A stretch of 57,393 nucleotides of DNA from Anaerolineaceae bacterium (GTDB taxonomy: Bacteria > Chloroflexota > Anaerolineae > Aggregatilineales > Phototrophicaceae): positions 1 through 57,393 of the forward strand of contig REDR01000068.1 of assembly GCA_007693385.1 (NCBI GenBank), in the 5' to 3' direction. The position numbers were made by a program, and so were the translations under genes. Shown here piece after piece: positions 1-9,176 of the stretch. The notes beneath the pieces were generated by a model, which saw only the letters and a list, made by a program, of their open reading frames with translations, was not told where the DNA came from and searched no databases. How positions within the stretch are numbered: the first letter of the stretch is position 1; every line of letters begins with the position of its first letter.

Positions 1-794
1 AGCACATCGAGCATCTGGCGGTGTATGTGGCCGTTGCTGATGACCACGCGCCCCGCTTCGATGAATCCCGGCGCTTTTCGCCCGTCGTAGTCGCTGATCG
101 TCGCGCCGGCCTCTTCCGCGCACAGCATCCCGGCCAGCACATCCCACGGCTTGACTTTCTGCTCCCAGTAGCCATCAAAGCGGCCATCAGCGACGTAACA
201 GCAATCCAGCGCCGCCGCCCCCAGTCGCCGCAACCCGCGACTCCTGACCAGCATCGCGCCCCATTCGCGCAGGTTGTTCTGTGGCGATGTGTGCTTGTCA
301 TACGGGAAGCCGCTCGCCAACACGGAGCGCTCCAGCGCGGTCTCCGCCGATACAGTGACCGGCTGGCCGTTGCGCGTCGTGCCCGCCCCCCGCGCCGCGC
401 TGAATAGCTCATCCGACATCGGGCTATACACCACGCCGACAAGCGGATTCATCGCCGAGTCGGTCAATGCCAGACTGACCGCGAATATCGGGATGCGGTT
501 GGCGTAGTTGGTCGTCCCGTCTAGCGGATCGACGTACCAGCGATAGGGCGCCGTCTCGATGTCGGCACCCATGCCGCCGCCCTCCTCACCGATGATGTGA
601 TGGTCGGGGAAGGCGGTCAGCAAACGTGACACGATCAACGATTCGGCGGCGCTATCAGCTTCCGTCACCACGTCGATTGATGATGATTTGGTGGTCTGCC
701 GAAAGCCATCCTGCCAGAAGTTCATCAACACGTCGCCCGCCATGTAGGCGATGTCGTTCGCCAGTCGCTCCACGCGCCCTAAATCAAGCGTCAT
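1..794 (-). CDS. Inositol monophosphatase family protein (3' end cut by window)
   Basis: A Mg2+-dependent sugar-phosphate or inositol phosphatase of the IMPase/FBPase fold. The reading frame shows the metal-binding signature DPLDGTTNY, an upstream GEEGGG acidic site, and the C-terminal signature WDVLAGMLCAEEAG, in the family order. About 264 residues are visible. The family is usually 260-275 residues, so only the last few are lost at the window edge. The ATG overlaps the stop of the upstream DUF3068 gene as ATGA, which suggests translational coupling. The substrate cannot be told from sequence: inositol-1-phosphate, histidinol-phosphate and 3'-phosphoadenosine-5'-phosphate phosphatases share these motifs. 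Confidence 0.9.
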   Translation of the reverse strand, partial: MTLDLGRVERLANDIAYMAGDVLMNFWQDGFRQTTKSSSIDVVTEADSAAESLIVSRLLTAFPDHHIIGEEGGGMGADIETAPYRWYVDPLDGTTNYANRIPIFAVSLALTDSAMNPLVGVVYSPMSDELFSAARGAGTTRNGQPVTVSAETALERSVLASGFPYDKHTSPQNNLREWGAMLVRSRGLRRLGAAALDCCYVADGRFDGYWEQKVKPWDVLAGMLCAEEAGATISDYDGRKAPGFIEAGRVVISNGHIHRQMLDV

Positions 795-2005
795 AAGTTT
801 CCCTCTTCTTCGCGTGCATACATCGTGCCGCCGATCATCGCCAGCACCACGCCGCCGATCAGCGAGAATAGCGGCAACGTGTTTTCTAACAGGTTGATGC
901 TGTCGCGGTTGGTGCGGGCATCCTCCGCCGCATCTTCGACGGATTCTTGCGCCATCACATAATAGAACTCATTGACCGTGATCGGCATGACGACATCGAG
1001 AATATCGGGCGGCAGATAGTCGGCGGCGTCCGCATCCTGCTCCATTTCGGCCAGAATTTCCACGACGCGCTCGTAAACGTCCGGCGGGAACGTGGCGGCG
1101 CGATGCTCGTACTTGTGCGTATCGACCAGCACGCCCGTCGTCGGCTCGATATGATACAGCGCGACGTAATCGTAATAGTATTCCAGCGGCACATCCGCGC
1201 CCGCGCCGACCACCTCATTGACCGCCTGCGTGATCGCCCCGACCAGCTTGAGCTGGGCGGCTAACGGCAAATCCACATCCGGCAGATCGAGTCCGGCGGC
1301 CAGCGTCGCCAATCGCATCACCGGCAGGCCATCCGGCAGGCCGAGAAAAGCGACGTGGGCATCGTCCAGACGCTCCGGCGCGGAATCCGAGCTAAAGACG
1401 TACACCATCAGCGTATCTTCCGGGCTGTGATCGTCCGCCATCTCCGGCGGATCAAACAGATCAACCAGCGCCCGATCCGCCGGTGCCAGCCCGACGACGC
1501 GCTGGCCGTTAAAGTTCAGCGAAACGGTGGCGCGTGTGTCCTCATTCCAACCCTGATAATTGCGCTGATCGACGCCCACCGGCCAGCCAATCGTCAAGCC
1601 TTCACGCGGCCACAGCCCGTCTAGCGCGTCCCACGCCGCCGGATAATCGACTGCGGGCAGTAAATCACGGCGGTTCAGCGCGTAATGATACATCTGCTCG
1701 ACCAGCGCTTCGTCACCATGCGCGACGGTCTGCGACTCGCGTAGCAAGATCACGCCGTCCGCTTCTTCTTCCACGCGGATATGGCGCGAGATGGTCAGGT
1801 CAGCAGAATCCGGCGTGTAGCGCTGAATCTGTAGCGTGTCGGCATCTAGCAGGGTTAAATAGCGCAATTCAAAAGTCCGCGTCACATCGACATCTGCCGG
1901 AAATTGCTTGAGGTCGGGCACGATGACGGCGGATAATAGCACGCCGACTCCCACCACCAGCAGGCCAATGCCCGGCAATAAAGCCCCCAATAATTTACTA
2001 TTCAT
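791..2005 (-). CDS. DUF3068 / PorA-like membrane-anchored protein
   Basis: A 404-residue protein with an N-terminal membrane helix (about 5-28) and a C-terminal helix (about 375-395) around a large extracytoplasmic domain. This topology, and the segment beginning SAVIVPDLKQFPADVD after the first helix, resemble the DUF3068 (porin PorA) family known mainly from Actinobacteria. The domain contains the phrase GWPVGVDQRNYQGW, also typical of that family's core. The start is supported by GGAG about 10 bases upstream of the ATG. The stop overlaps the phosphatase start by 4 bases, so the two are probably one operon. The actual function is unknown and porin activity should not be assumed. Confidence 0.65.
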   Translation of the reverse strand: MNSKLLGALLPGIGLLVVGVGVLLSAVIVPDLKQFPADVDVTRTFELRYLTLLDADTLQIQRYTPDSADLTISRHIRVEEEADGVILLRESQTVAHGDEALVEQMYHYALNRRDLLPAVDYPAAWDALDGLWPREGLTIGWPVGVDQRNYQGWNEDTRATVSLNFNGQRVVGLAPADRALVDLFDPPEMADDHSPEDTLMVYVFSSDSAPERLDDAHVAFLGLPDGLPVMRLATLAAGLDLPDVDLPLAAQLKLVGAITQAVNEVVGAGADVPLEYYYDYVALYHIEPTTGVLVDTHKYEHRAATFPPDVYERVVEILAEMEQDADAADYLPPDILDVVMPITVNEFYYVMAQESVEDAAEDARTNRDSINLLENTLPLFSLIGGVVLAMIGGTMYAREEEGNL

Positions 2006-2060
2006 GAAGCGTTTTACTCCGAACTATGTGCGGTCTTCGATAAAAGTCATACGACAGTTG

Positions 2061-2085
2061 GTAAGGGCGTAACAGCTACGCTCCT
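2061..2085. repeat. Degenerate copy of the palindromic intergenic repeat
   Basis: A decayed form of the GGGCGTAG...CTACGCCC palindrome found elsewhere in the window, lying between the DUF3068 and metalloprotease genes. The right arm has lost symmetry. Confidence 0.35.
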
Positions 2086-2167
2086 ACGCGAAAGATCGAC
2101 GGTCAATCTCAAAAGAAAGCGATTATATCGGCAAAATAGCATCTATGCTTCCAATTGATGCCGCCGG

Positions 2168-4057
2168 TCATTCCGCGCTGACCGATAGCGTATAATCCGC
2201 CGGAATGGTGGTGACCGGCGCGAACGGCGCGACGACGATCACGGCGCGGGCGGTTTGCTCGTGTAGCAGGACGCGCCACGTATCACCCGTCGGGAATTGC
2301 CAGCGCGTCACGTTCACCGGCGCGTTATCGGCGTCATATTCGACCACCGCCACCCATGCGCTCTGCGGTAGCACGTTATCCACCCGCACCCAGCCATCGG
2401 CCACCCAGCCGCCATCATCCGCGTTGAAATCGGCGTAATAGTCGATCTCCGGCACCGCCACCGCATCAATGACGATGCCCTCTTCGTTGACCGCATCATC
2501 GGTCACGTACTTGAAGCGCACCAGCACCTCATCGCCGACGTAATCATCCAGCGCGATAGATTGCGCGATCCAGCCGTCGCTATAGCCGGTGTAGCCGACG
2601 CCGTAATTGTTGCCGAACGGATCATCGTCGGTCATCTGCAGGGTGGTCAGGAAGTCCCACGTTTTGCCGCCGTCAGCGCTGGCGACGATGTAGGCGTAAT
2701 CCCATAGTTCTTCGATGGCGTACCACGTCTGGAATTCCAGCGTCGCGGAATCGACATCGCGCAGATCAAAAGCCCGCGTCAGCGTCGTGTTACTACCGTC
2801 GGCGCGGTTGCCGTACCACATCCAATCACCGGCGAACGCATCGACCGGCACCAGTTGGACAGTCTGCGCCATATCCAGATGAATTTGCAACTCGTCGGCG
2901 TCGGCCAGCGCGTCCATCTGATAATAGCGGGCGCTGTACTGATTGCCCGCCGTGCTGACCGTCGCCACGCCGTCACCGGTCATCAGCGCCGTCGGGAATA
3001 GGCCGCCTAGCGGCAGATCGTCGGGGTAGCTGTAACGCCCGTCGGCGAAGTCGTCACGTTGTATCAGGTTCGCCAGCACCCAATCACCGAACAGCGCGTC
3101 CACGTCTTCCTCAGCGCCGATGGCGTCCAGCGTCGCCGCCACCGCCCGCAGGCCGTTCGCGGTTTGCTCCCCCAGCGTTTGCAGGGCGGACAACCCGTAG
3201 CGATGATAGAAATACGTCACGAACATGAACGCCGCGCCATAGTCGGCGGCGCGGTTCGTCCCGACTAATCCGAACGTGTTCAACTGGTTGCCGGTATCGG
3301 AGAAGAAGAAACGCGGGTAACGGTGCGGCGAATCGTAGCCGAGATAATACTCGGTGAATGTCGAGAAACCTTCGTTGAGCCACGTATCCTGATTCGGATT
3401 GACGTAAAAATGAATCATGTGCTGTAGCTCGTGCGCCAGCGTACTCTCCATCGTGGGCGAGTTGATGTCCGCGCCGTAAGCGCTGAGGTTGACGAAGAAC
3501 ATATTGCGCTGGTTGCTGTTGCCGACCACCTCCTCGGGGTAGGTGTGGCGCTGGGCGAAATAAGCGCCGGTGCCCGCGCCCAGTCCGTAAGCGAACAGGA
3601 TATGCACCGCCGTCTCGCCGTCCAGCCCGGCCACCGGCTGATGATCCCACAGCGCGAGAGTCTGCGGGTAGATGCGCCAGTCAAACGCGATGCCGATTGA
3701 TTCCGCCTGCGCGTAGCTGATCGGCGCTCCCTGCTCAACCCAGATGTACACGTTGGGCGCGAAGGCGCGAAGCTCCGCCGTGATCTCGAACGTGTCGAAT
3801 GTGCCGGAATTAGACGCCCAGAACGTCTCGACATCGCCCAGCGCCCGCGTTTCCGGCACATCCGGCGGCGGCAAGGCGGCGACATCCACGCCGCGCAAGC
3901 GTCCGGCGACGGCGCTCGCAGACAGCGCGGGGATGACGGTCTGTTGTAATGCGGTCTGCGTCGGGAAGTCTCGCGGCGTCTGTTCGCGGTCTTCGGCGGT
4001 GATGGGCGGCGCGATGAGGGTTAACAAGAGTGCCAGTAAAATCAATTTTATTTTCAT
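2168..4057 (-). CDS. Secreted zinc metalloprotease (gluzincin/M6-like)
   Basis: A 629-residue exported protein. A signal peptide covers about residues 1-21 (MKIKLILLALLLTLIAPPITA). The zinc site is HELQH at 209-213, followed by Glu229 in WLNEGFSTF, the gluzincin arrangement of two His and a downstream Glu. A C-terminal half (about 390-629) rich in Trp, Asp and beta-like segments resembles the beta-sandwich domains of immune-inhibitor-A-like proteases, including a WDYAYIVASADGGKTW stretch. It probably degrades extracellular protein. It lies downstream of the epimerase but is separated from it by a strong terminator, so it is likely transcribed on its own. Exact peptidase family is uncertain. 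Confidence 0.75.
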   Translation of the reverse strand: MKIKLILLALLLTLIAPPITAEDREQTPRDFPTQTALQQTVIPALSASAVAGRLRGVDVAALPPPDVPETRALGDVETFWASNSGTFDTFEITAELRAFAPNVYIWVEQGAPISYAQAESIGIAFDWRIYPQTLALWDHQPVAGLDGETAVHILFAYGLGAGTGAYFAQRHTYPEEVVGNSNQRNMFFVNLSAYGADINSPTMESTLAHELQHMIHFYVNPNQDTWLNEGFSTFTEYYLGYDSPHRYPRFFFSDTGNQLNTFGLVGTNRAADYGAAFMFVTYFYHRYGLSALQTLGEQTANGLRAVAATLDAIGAEEDVDALFGDWVLANLIQRDDFADGRYSYPDDLPLGGLFPTALMTGDGVATVSTAGNQYSARYYQMDALADADELQIHLDMAQTVQLVPVDAFAGDWMWYGNRADGSNTTLTRAFDLRDVDSATLEFQTWYAIEELWDYAYIVASADGGKTWDFLTTLQMTDDDPFGNNYGVGYTGYSDGWIAQSIALDDYVGDEVLVRFKYVTDDAVNEEGIVIDAVAVPEIDYYADFNADDGGWVADGWVRVDNVLPQSAWVAVVEYDADNAPVNVTRWQFPTGDTWRVLLHEQTARAVIVVAPFAPVTTIPADYTLSVSAE

Positions 4058-4076
4058 AAAAGGTCAGCCCCTATCT

Positions 4077-4116
4077 AAAAAAATGTGCGGGGGCACGACA
4101 CGACATCGCGCCCCCG
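4077..4116 (-). terminator. Rho-independent terminator of the epimerase gene
   Basis: On the minus strand a 7-bp perfect stem, CGGGGGC pairing with GCCCCCG, is followed by CACA and a run of seven T. It sits about 25 bases past the epimerase stop and before the protease start. Confidence 0.8.
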
Positions 4117-4139
4117 TCCGCCGGATCGCCTGTTGTTGT

Positions 4140-5189
4140 CTAGAAGAAAACCTTAGCGATCTTCAACACGCCCTGACTCCACGGCACGCGATGCGTCACG
4201 CCGCTTTGCTTCTCGAAGTTCTGCAAGTTCGCCACGTACCAGTCATAATTGCGGATGAGCGCGTCCTTGTTGGAATATTGCGGCTTCCAACCCAGCTTTT
4301 GCTCCGCCCGTTCGATGGACACATACGAGTCTTTGATGGCGGTTTCGTACACCCACGGATAAAGCGGCGAGAGGTTCAGCCGGTCAAGGATGCGGAGCGT
4401 CCACAACGCGGGCGCTACCGGAATCGAGATGATGCGCTTGCCGAATCCGGCGTGATCCAGCACCGCCTGAAAGTCACCGCGAAACGTGCCGAATTCCTTC
4501 GCGCCGGCGTTGAACGTGTCGTTGGCGTCCGCCGGATCGACGGTAGCGGTCAGGTAGATCGCTTCGCACAGGTCTTCCACGTCCAGATATTGATACAGGT
4601 TATCGCCCTTGCCCGGGATGGGGAAGTTCTTGCCGTCCTTCGCCCAGTCATACAGCAGAGCGAACACGCCCAGACGTTCCAGCCCGATGAACGACTTGGG
4701 GCGGATGATCGGCACACACATGCCCTTTTCGCGGTATTCCAGACACACATTTTCCGCTTCGATCTTGGCGATGCCATACGGCCCGACGCCGACCAGTTCA
4801 TCATCTTCGGCTAGCGGGTGATGGTCGGGCACGCCATAGACCGCCGTCGATGAGATATGAATGAAGCGCGAGACGCCGTGCTGATGGGCGCTATCAATCA
4901 CGTTGCGCGTGCCGTCGATGTCGGTGGTGAAGATGTCCTCTTTGCTGTAAAGCGGCAAGGCCGCCGCCGTGTGAATGACAATATCCACGCCCTGCATCGC
5001 TTTATCGACGGCGGCGCGGTCGCGGATGTCGCCGGTTATCTCGGTGATTTGTGGTCGCTCGGGGTAGTCAAAGGGCAGTAAATCCAGCGAGACGACGTTG
5101 TGCCCCCGCGCCAGTAAAAAGCGCGTCATGTTGATGCCTAAAAAGCCCGCCCCGCCGGTGATGAGATAGTTCTTCGGTTCTTGCGTCAC
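4140..5189 (-). CDS. NAD-dependent epimerase/dehydratase (extended SDR)
   Basis: A 349-residue cytoplasmic nucleotide-sugar epimerase/dehydratase. The N-terminal NAD-binding motif is GGAGFLG (about 12-18), and the catalytic Tyr-Lys pair is in YGIAK, preceded by the Ser/Thr-rich strand HISSTAVYG. Domain order and length match the extended SDR family (UDP-glucose 4-epimerase, dTDP-glucose dehydratase, 3-beta-HSD-like). The start is a GTG with GGAG about 10 bases upstream. A terminator follows directly, so it appears monocistronic. The sugar substrate is not predictable. The lack of neighbouring nucleotide-sugar genes leaves open lipid-linked or steroid-like substrates. Confidence 0.85.
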   Translation of the reverse strand: MTQEPKNYLITGGAGFLGINMTRFLLARGHNVVSLDLLPFDYPERPQITEITGDIRDRAAVDKAMQGVDIVIHTAAALPLYSKEDIFTTDIDGTRNVIDSAHQHGVSRFIHISSTAVYGVPDHHPLAEDDELVGVGPYGIAKIEAENVCLEYREKGMCVPIIRPKSFIGLERLGVFALLYDWAKDGKNFPIPGKGDNLYQYLDVEDLCEAIYLTATVDPADANDTFNAGAKEFGTFRGDFQAVLDHAGFGKRIISIPVAPALWTLRILDRLNLSPLYPWVYETAIKDSYVSIERAEQKLGWKPQYSNKDALIRNYDWYVANLQNFEKQSGVTHRVPWSQGVLKIAKVFF

Positions 5190-5361
5190 TTTGCACTTGC
5201 TCCGTGTCTATCCGTTGATATGGTGAATGCGTTATTGTAGGCGGCGCTTAAACGAATGTGTAGGGATTATTTAACGCGACCTCATGTTGCGGTGTTAGCG
5301 TGGAGAGCATCATTTACCGTTACGCACGAGATCATACCCTGTGATGTTGAGGAAGAGACGT

Positions 5362-5829
5362 ATGCAATTTTTACTGGCTATGTTAGTCATCGTGGGCGGA
5401 TTCGCGCTGGCCCGTTTCATCGTTGTGCCCGCCATCAGCCCGCGCCCCGCCGATCTTGGCGTGGGTTCTGCGGGTGATCTGCGCTCCTGTCCGTCCACGC
5501 CGAACTGCGTACATACGCAGGCCGACCCCACCGACGAAGACCATTTCATCCCGCCTATCGCGCTGGACGCCGACACATCCCCCGCGCAGGCGCAAGCCCG
5601 CATCCGCCAGATCGTCGCCAGCATGGATCGTAGCACGATCATCACCGACGATGACCGCTATCTGCACGTCGAGTTTCGCTCGTTGCTGTGGGGGTTCATC
5701 GACGACACCGAATTCTATTTCGCGGACGATGCGATTCATTTTCGTTCCGGTGCGCGGCTGGGACGTAGCGACATCGGCATGAACCGTCAGCGCATGGAAA
5801 CCATCCGCGAGCGATTCGGCGCACAATAG
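5362..5829 (+). CDS. DUF1499 family protein
   Basis: A 155-residue protein with an N-terminal hydrophobic anchor (about 2-20) followed by a DUF1499 domain. Typical features are the CPSTPNCVHT segment near residue 45, and the late motifs DDTEFYF and SGARLGRSDIGMNRQRME. The ATG at 5362 is chosen over an in-frame ATG 18 bases upstream because AGGAAGAG lies 5-6 bases before it. The DUF1499 function is not established. The protein probably sits at the outer face of the membrane. The stop codon lies inside the first unit of a 13-bp tandem repeat. Confidence 0.8.
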   Translation: MQFLLAMLVIVGGFALARFIVVPAISPRPADLGVGSAGDLRSCPSTPNCVHTQADPTDEDHFIPPIALDADTSPAQAQARIRQIVASMDRSTIITDDDRYLHVEFRSLLWGFIDDTEFYFADDAIHFRSGARLGRSDIGMNRQRMETIRERFGAQ

Positions 5830-5872
5830 CGGCGCACAATAGCGGCGCACAATAGCGGCGCACAATAGCGGC
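5821..5872. repeat. Four exact 13-bp tandem repeats at the DUF1499 stop codon
   Basis: The unit GCACAATAGCGGC occurs four times in a row without mismatch. The first unit carries the TAG stop of the DUF1499 gene. Because 13 is not a multiple of three, each unit presents a TAG in a shifted frame. This looks like recent replication slippage. Confidence 0.95.
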
Positions 5873-5940
5873 GGGATTCAGCGCGGCGTGCTAAGATAGT
5901 GGCGTTCACATCCCACAGGCAACACACGGAGGAAGACGCC

Positions 5941-6402
5941 ATGCGTATCAAATTTCCCAGACTGCTATTCATCCCGCCCGCGTTGATCGTCGTCGCGTTG
6001 TTCGTCACGTTGCCCGTGTTGAGCGTATCGCAAGGCGGCGAGTTACTGGCGGGGGCGTCCGGCCTGCAATTGGCGCTGGGCGACATCACGCCGCAGGCGG
6101 ATTTCACGCTTCGCGTCACGTCCGGCGATTACGAACTACTGTTGATTCCGGCGCTGGTACTTCTCGCGCTGGCGGTGGTTTTCGTGTCGGATGATCTGAT
6201 GCGCGGCGTTTATCTGGGCGCGGTGGGCGCGGCGCTGATCGTGTGGGCGCTGTACTGGCTGGAAATCGAGCGCGATCTGGGCGCGTTGGCGCGAGCCGAT
6301 GTCGGCTTCGGGCTGGCCTATGAGGTCGGCTGGTGGCTGATCGGCGGCGTGCTGGCGTTGATGTCGTTGATGGGCTTAACGTTTGATAGCAACCGCCGGT
6401 GA
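5941..6402 (+). CDS. Small integral membrane protein, unknown
   Basis: A 153-residue protein with four likely membrane helices: about 8-27, 60-80, 85-105 and 128-147. The third carries an acidic ending (WLEIERDL). A better-supported start than an upstream in-frame codon is the ATG at 5941, with GGAGGAAG 7 bases before it. I do not recognise the family. It is followed by two more small genes of unknown function on the same strand. Confidence 0.6.
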   Translation: MRIKFPRLLFIPPALIVVALFVTLPVLSVSQGGELLAGASGLQLALGDITPQADFTLRVTSGDYELLLIPALVLLALAVVFVSDDLMRGVYLGAVGAALIVWALYWLEIERDLGALARADVGFGLAYEVGWWLIGGVLALMSLMGLTFDSNRR

Positions 6403-6408
6403 TATAAT
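6400..6408 (+). promoter_or_regulatory. Extended -10 promoter upstream of the 61-aa protein
   Basis: TGATATAAT forms an extended -10 element right at the end of the preceding gene. A TTGATA lies 14 bases upstream of it, too close for an ideal -35. The leader to the ATG at 6498 would be about 80 bases. Confidence 0.45.
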
Positions 6409-6497
6409 CACGTATAGATCACAAGGGCAGATCGGCACAACCTGACAACAATCACGCCTGAGTCGATACAATAATTTTGTGGAGAAAGTGAAAAATC

Positions 6498-6683
6498 ATG
6501 AGCAACGATCCGAATCGAATGGTTCAGCAACAACGCGACAAACAGAAACCCGGCGGGCATGGCACGCTGGAGACGTATCAGCTAGAGAAAGAAAAGGCGC
6601 AATTTAGCCCGCGACAGAAAACCGCCGCGTTGATCGCCGGTGTGGTTCTCGCGCTGGTGATTCTCGCCCTGATTATACTGTAA
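6498..6683 (+). CDS. Small tail-anchored membrane protein, unknown
   Basis: A 61-residue protein with a charged, Gln/Lys-rich N-terminal half and a single C-terminal hydrophobic helix (about 42-61) that ends the protein. This is a tail-anchored shape with the soluble part in the cytoplasm. GGAGAAAG lies about 7 bases before the ATG. It is 42 bases upstream of the next gene, so they are probably co-transcribed. Family not recognised. Confidence 0.6.
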   Translation: MSNDPNRMVQQQRDKQKPGGHGTLETYQLEKEKAQFSPRQKTAALIAGVVLALVILALIIL

Positions 6684-6725
6684 GCCCGCCAACAGGCGCG
6701 GACAATCTTTGAGGACGATAGACCA

Positions 6726-7349
6726 ATGACGCAAACACAGGACTCCCAGCAAAAAGCCCGCGCTTTCCGTGACGAAGTGCTGGCGAAGATCGACAAGACC
6801 GTGCGCGATTTCTCCGACGGGCGGCTGAGTAGCGAGCAATTTCAAGCGATTTATGCGCGTTATACCGAGCAATTGACCATCGCTAACATGGCGATGATGT
6901 CGGGCGAATCCGACGGAATCGACGTGGCACGCGGCGACGGCACACAGACCATCGCGCTACGAAGCACCCTGCAAGGCAAGGCGCTCGGCCTGATTATCTA
7001 TCACAACCGTAGCGGCGTTGTGGTGGAAATGCTGGGAAATCCTACCGTGCCGATTCAGACCGTCGGCGCTCTGCTCAATGACTTCTCCGGCAGGATGGAA
7101 CTAGGCGAAACTATCGAACCGCTCATCAAAAAGCTGGAAGATAAAAAGTGGCTGGTGCTGGCGGCGGGACAATATACCAGCCTGATGACGCAGTTCCGGC
7201 ACGAGCCATCCCAGCGCCAGATCAAAGAGATGGAGCGCCTGCACGACGACTTTGAACGCGCCAACCGCGCCTCACTCGCCGGATCGAATCCCGGCCAGTC
7301 TAAGCTGGCGATCCCGTTCCTGACGTTTGTCGAGCGCCGCATCAAATAG
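6726..7349 (+). CDS. Hypothetical protein, 207 aa
   Basis: A soluble protein with an N-terminal helical segment (about 1-45, rich in Lys, Asp and Gln), a central strand-rich part (about 65-145), and a C-terminal helix with charged residues. The middle contains GLIIYHNRSGVVVEMLGN, suggestive of a profilin- or roadblock-like alpha/beta fold, but this is only an impression. It has no signal peptide. GAGG lies about 10 bases upstream. It follows the 61-aa membrane protein by 42 bases and may work with it at the membrane. Confidence 0.55.
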   Translation: MTQTQDSQQKARAFRDEVLAKIDKTVRDFSDGRLSSEQFQAIYARYTEQLTIANMAMMSGESDGIDVARGDGTQTIALRSTLQGKALGLIIYHNRSGVVVEMLGNPTVPIQTVGALLNDFSGRMELGETIEPLIKKLEDKKWLVLAAGQYTSLMTQFRHEPSQRQIKEMERLHDDFERANRASLAGSNPGQSKLAIPFLTFVERRIK

Positions 7350-7402
7350 CCGCGCTCCCATCCGACGATTCCCCTACTCGTATAGATACCCCGCACCGGC
7401 CA

Positions 7403-7411
7403 TGATATAAT
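7403..7411 (+). promoter_or_regulatory. Extended -10 promoter of the LCP gene
   Basis: TGATATAAT again forms an extended -10 element. No good -35 is visible at 16-18 bases. The leader to the ATG at 7454 would be about 36 bases. Confidence 0.5.
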
Positions 7412-7453
7412 GCCGCCGATGTTTGTTCGATTGAGTTTGAGAAGGACAACACA

Positions 7454-9145
7454 ATGCGGATTCCCGGCTGGTTAGTCGTGATGACTGGATTGGGGGCGTT
7501 CGCCTTCATGACGCTACTGTGCAGTTTTGTCAGCTATAGCTTCGTGCGGACGGCGGTCATCGACGCCGCCGATAGCGGCGTGCAAGTGCCGAGCGTGCCC
7601 GATCTGGTCGAGTACCTATTGAACCCGCCCGAAGCGTCGGACGTGTTCGGGTTCGCTAGCTTAGAGGCGGAAGGCGAAGCGCCGACTGCGCCGCGCTTTG
7701 AGCTACAGCCCACCGCCACGCCCGACCCGCAAGCCGTCGCGCAGGCCGAAGAACCGGCGGATGAATCAGCGAGCGAAGCGACGGATGAGACATCGGCGGA
7801 ATCCGTAGACGAAGCGACAGACGAAACAGCGCCGGAATCGTCCACGACGCAGATCGCGCTGGCCGATTTTCTGGCCGGTGTCACCGGCGATGATGGCATC
7901 AGCGAAGCAGAAGCGCTAGCGATGATCGAAGATGACCCCGCATTGCTGGCCGAGCTTCCGGCGTGGCAGGATTTAGACCGCATCAATATCTTGCTGATGG
8001 GCAGTGACGAGCGCGGCGACGAGCAATTCGAGGATCGCTTCCGCACCGATACGATGATGGTCGTGCAGATCGACCCGATCCGCCGCACGGTTGGCGTGCT
8101 GTCCTTCCCGCGTGATCTGTGGGTGCGAATCCCCGGTTTCCAGCCGAACAAGATCGCGTTCGCCAATTATCTCGGCGATAGCGGCGACTTGCCCGGCGGT
8201 GGCCCGGCGCTGGCAAAAGAAACCATCCGCGAGAACTTCGGGATTCGCGTCGATTATTTTGTGCTGGTCAACTTCGATGTGTTCACGACGATTGTAGACA
8301 TCATCGCGCCGGAAGGCGTGGAGCTTTGCATCACCGAGAACATCGTCGATACCAACTATCCGGATGAAGGGCGCGGCACGATGACCGTCGAATTTGAAGT
8401 CGGCTGTCAGCGCTTGAACGGGGAGCGCCTGTTGCAATACGCCCGCACCCGCGCCACAGAGGGCGGCGACTTTGACCGCAACCGCCGCCAGCAAGAAGTG
8501 CTCGACGCGATGCAAAGGCATCTGCTCAGCGCTCGCGGCCTCGCCTCGCTAATCGGCAGTGTGCCCGGCGTCTACAATGAACTGGCCGGAAGCTACGGCA
8601 CCGATCTCAACGTGGAGCAAATCATGGCGCTGGCGCAACTGGTGGCGCAAATCCCCAACGACAACATCCAGTTCGGCGCGATTAACGCGCTACACGTCAC
8701 ACCGGCACGCAATCCCGACGGGCTGGACATCCTCATTCCGAATTACATCGCCATCACCAGCCTGATCTCCGACACGTTCGACCCGCAACCGAACCTGAGC
8801 ATCGGCGACCTACGCGCCCGCGCCGAGCAAGAAAACGCGACGATCAGCGTATTGAACAATACCGACATCATGGGGTTAGCTAGCCGCACGGGGGAATGGC
8901 TGACCAGTCAGGGCGTGCGCGTGGAGAGCGTCGGCAACGTGGCGCAGATCAACAACCCGGAAGCGACAATCATTCTGGACTATACCGGCAATACGTACAC
9001 GGTGCGCCTGCTGGCCGCGCTGATGGATTTGCCATCCACCGCGCTTCGCGTCGGCGCGGGGAGTCAGATACAGTCTAGCGCCGATGTGGTGGTGCTGGCG
9101 GGCGCGGATGCCGACCTCATCATCAGTGGCGGCGGCGGTGAGTGA
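7454..9145 (+). CDS. LCP (LytR-CpsA-Psr) family protein with LytR C-terminal domain
   Basis: A 563-residue membrane-anchored phosphotransferase of the type that links glycopolymers to peptidoglycan. The order is: a membrane helix (about 5-30), an acidic Glu/Ala/Ser-rich linker (about 75-135), the LCP catalytic domain (about 175-365), and a C-terminal LytR_C domain (about 460-560). Catalytic-domain signatures are NILLMGSDERG, the Asp/Arg-containing FRTDTMMVVQIDP, LSFPRDLWV, and the arginine-rich YARTRATEGGDFDRNRRQQ. The LytR_C part has ISVLNNTDIMGLA. AGAAGGA lies about 8 bases before the ATG. Presence of LCP and CAP/LysM proteins argues for some wall or surface glycopolymer in this organism. 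Confidence 0.92.
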   Translation: MRIPGWLVVMTGLGAFAFMTLLCSFVSYSFVRTAVIDAADSGVQVPSVPDLVEYLLNPPEASDVFGFASLEAEGEAPTAPRFELQPTATPDPQAVAQAEEPADESASEATDETSAESVDEATDETAPESSTTQIALADFLAGVTGDDGISEAEALAMIEDDPALLAELPAWQDLDRINILLMGSDERGDEQFEDRFRTDTMMVVQIDPIRRTVGVLSFPRDLWVRIPGFQPNKIAFANYLGDSGDLPGGGPALAKETIRENFGIRVDYFVLVNFDVFTTIVDIIAPEGVELCITENIVDTNYPDEGRGTMTVEFEVGCQRLNGERLLQYARTRATEGGDFDRNRRQQEVLDAMQRHLLSARGLASLIGSVPGVYNELAGSYGTDLNVEQIMALAQLVAQIPNDNIQFGAINALHVTPARNPDGLDILIPNYIAITSLISDTFDPQPNLSIGDLRARAEQENATISVLNNTDIMGLASRTGEWLTSQGVRVESVGNVAQINNPEATIILDYTGNTYTVRLLAALMDLPSTALRVGAGSQIQSSADVVVLAGADADLIISGGGGE

Positions 9146-9176
9146 TCGCCGCCGCGACAAACGTTTGAATTACCGG

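Noticed and set aside
3111-3650. A 179-codon antisense-frame protein inside the metalloprotease gene
   Set aside because: Same strand as the protease but in another frame, Arg/Gly-rich composition, no ribosome-binding site; a frame shadow.
3744-4814. A 356-codon open frame on the plus strand
   Set aside because: It lies opposite two well-supported minus-strand genes and a terminator, has no family resemblance, and fits the open antisense frames common in GC-rich DNA.
5821-5872. CRISPR-like repeat
   Set aside because: Units are 13 bases and directly adjacent with no spacers; it is a simple tandem repeat.
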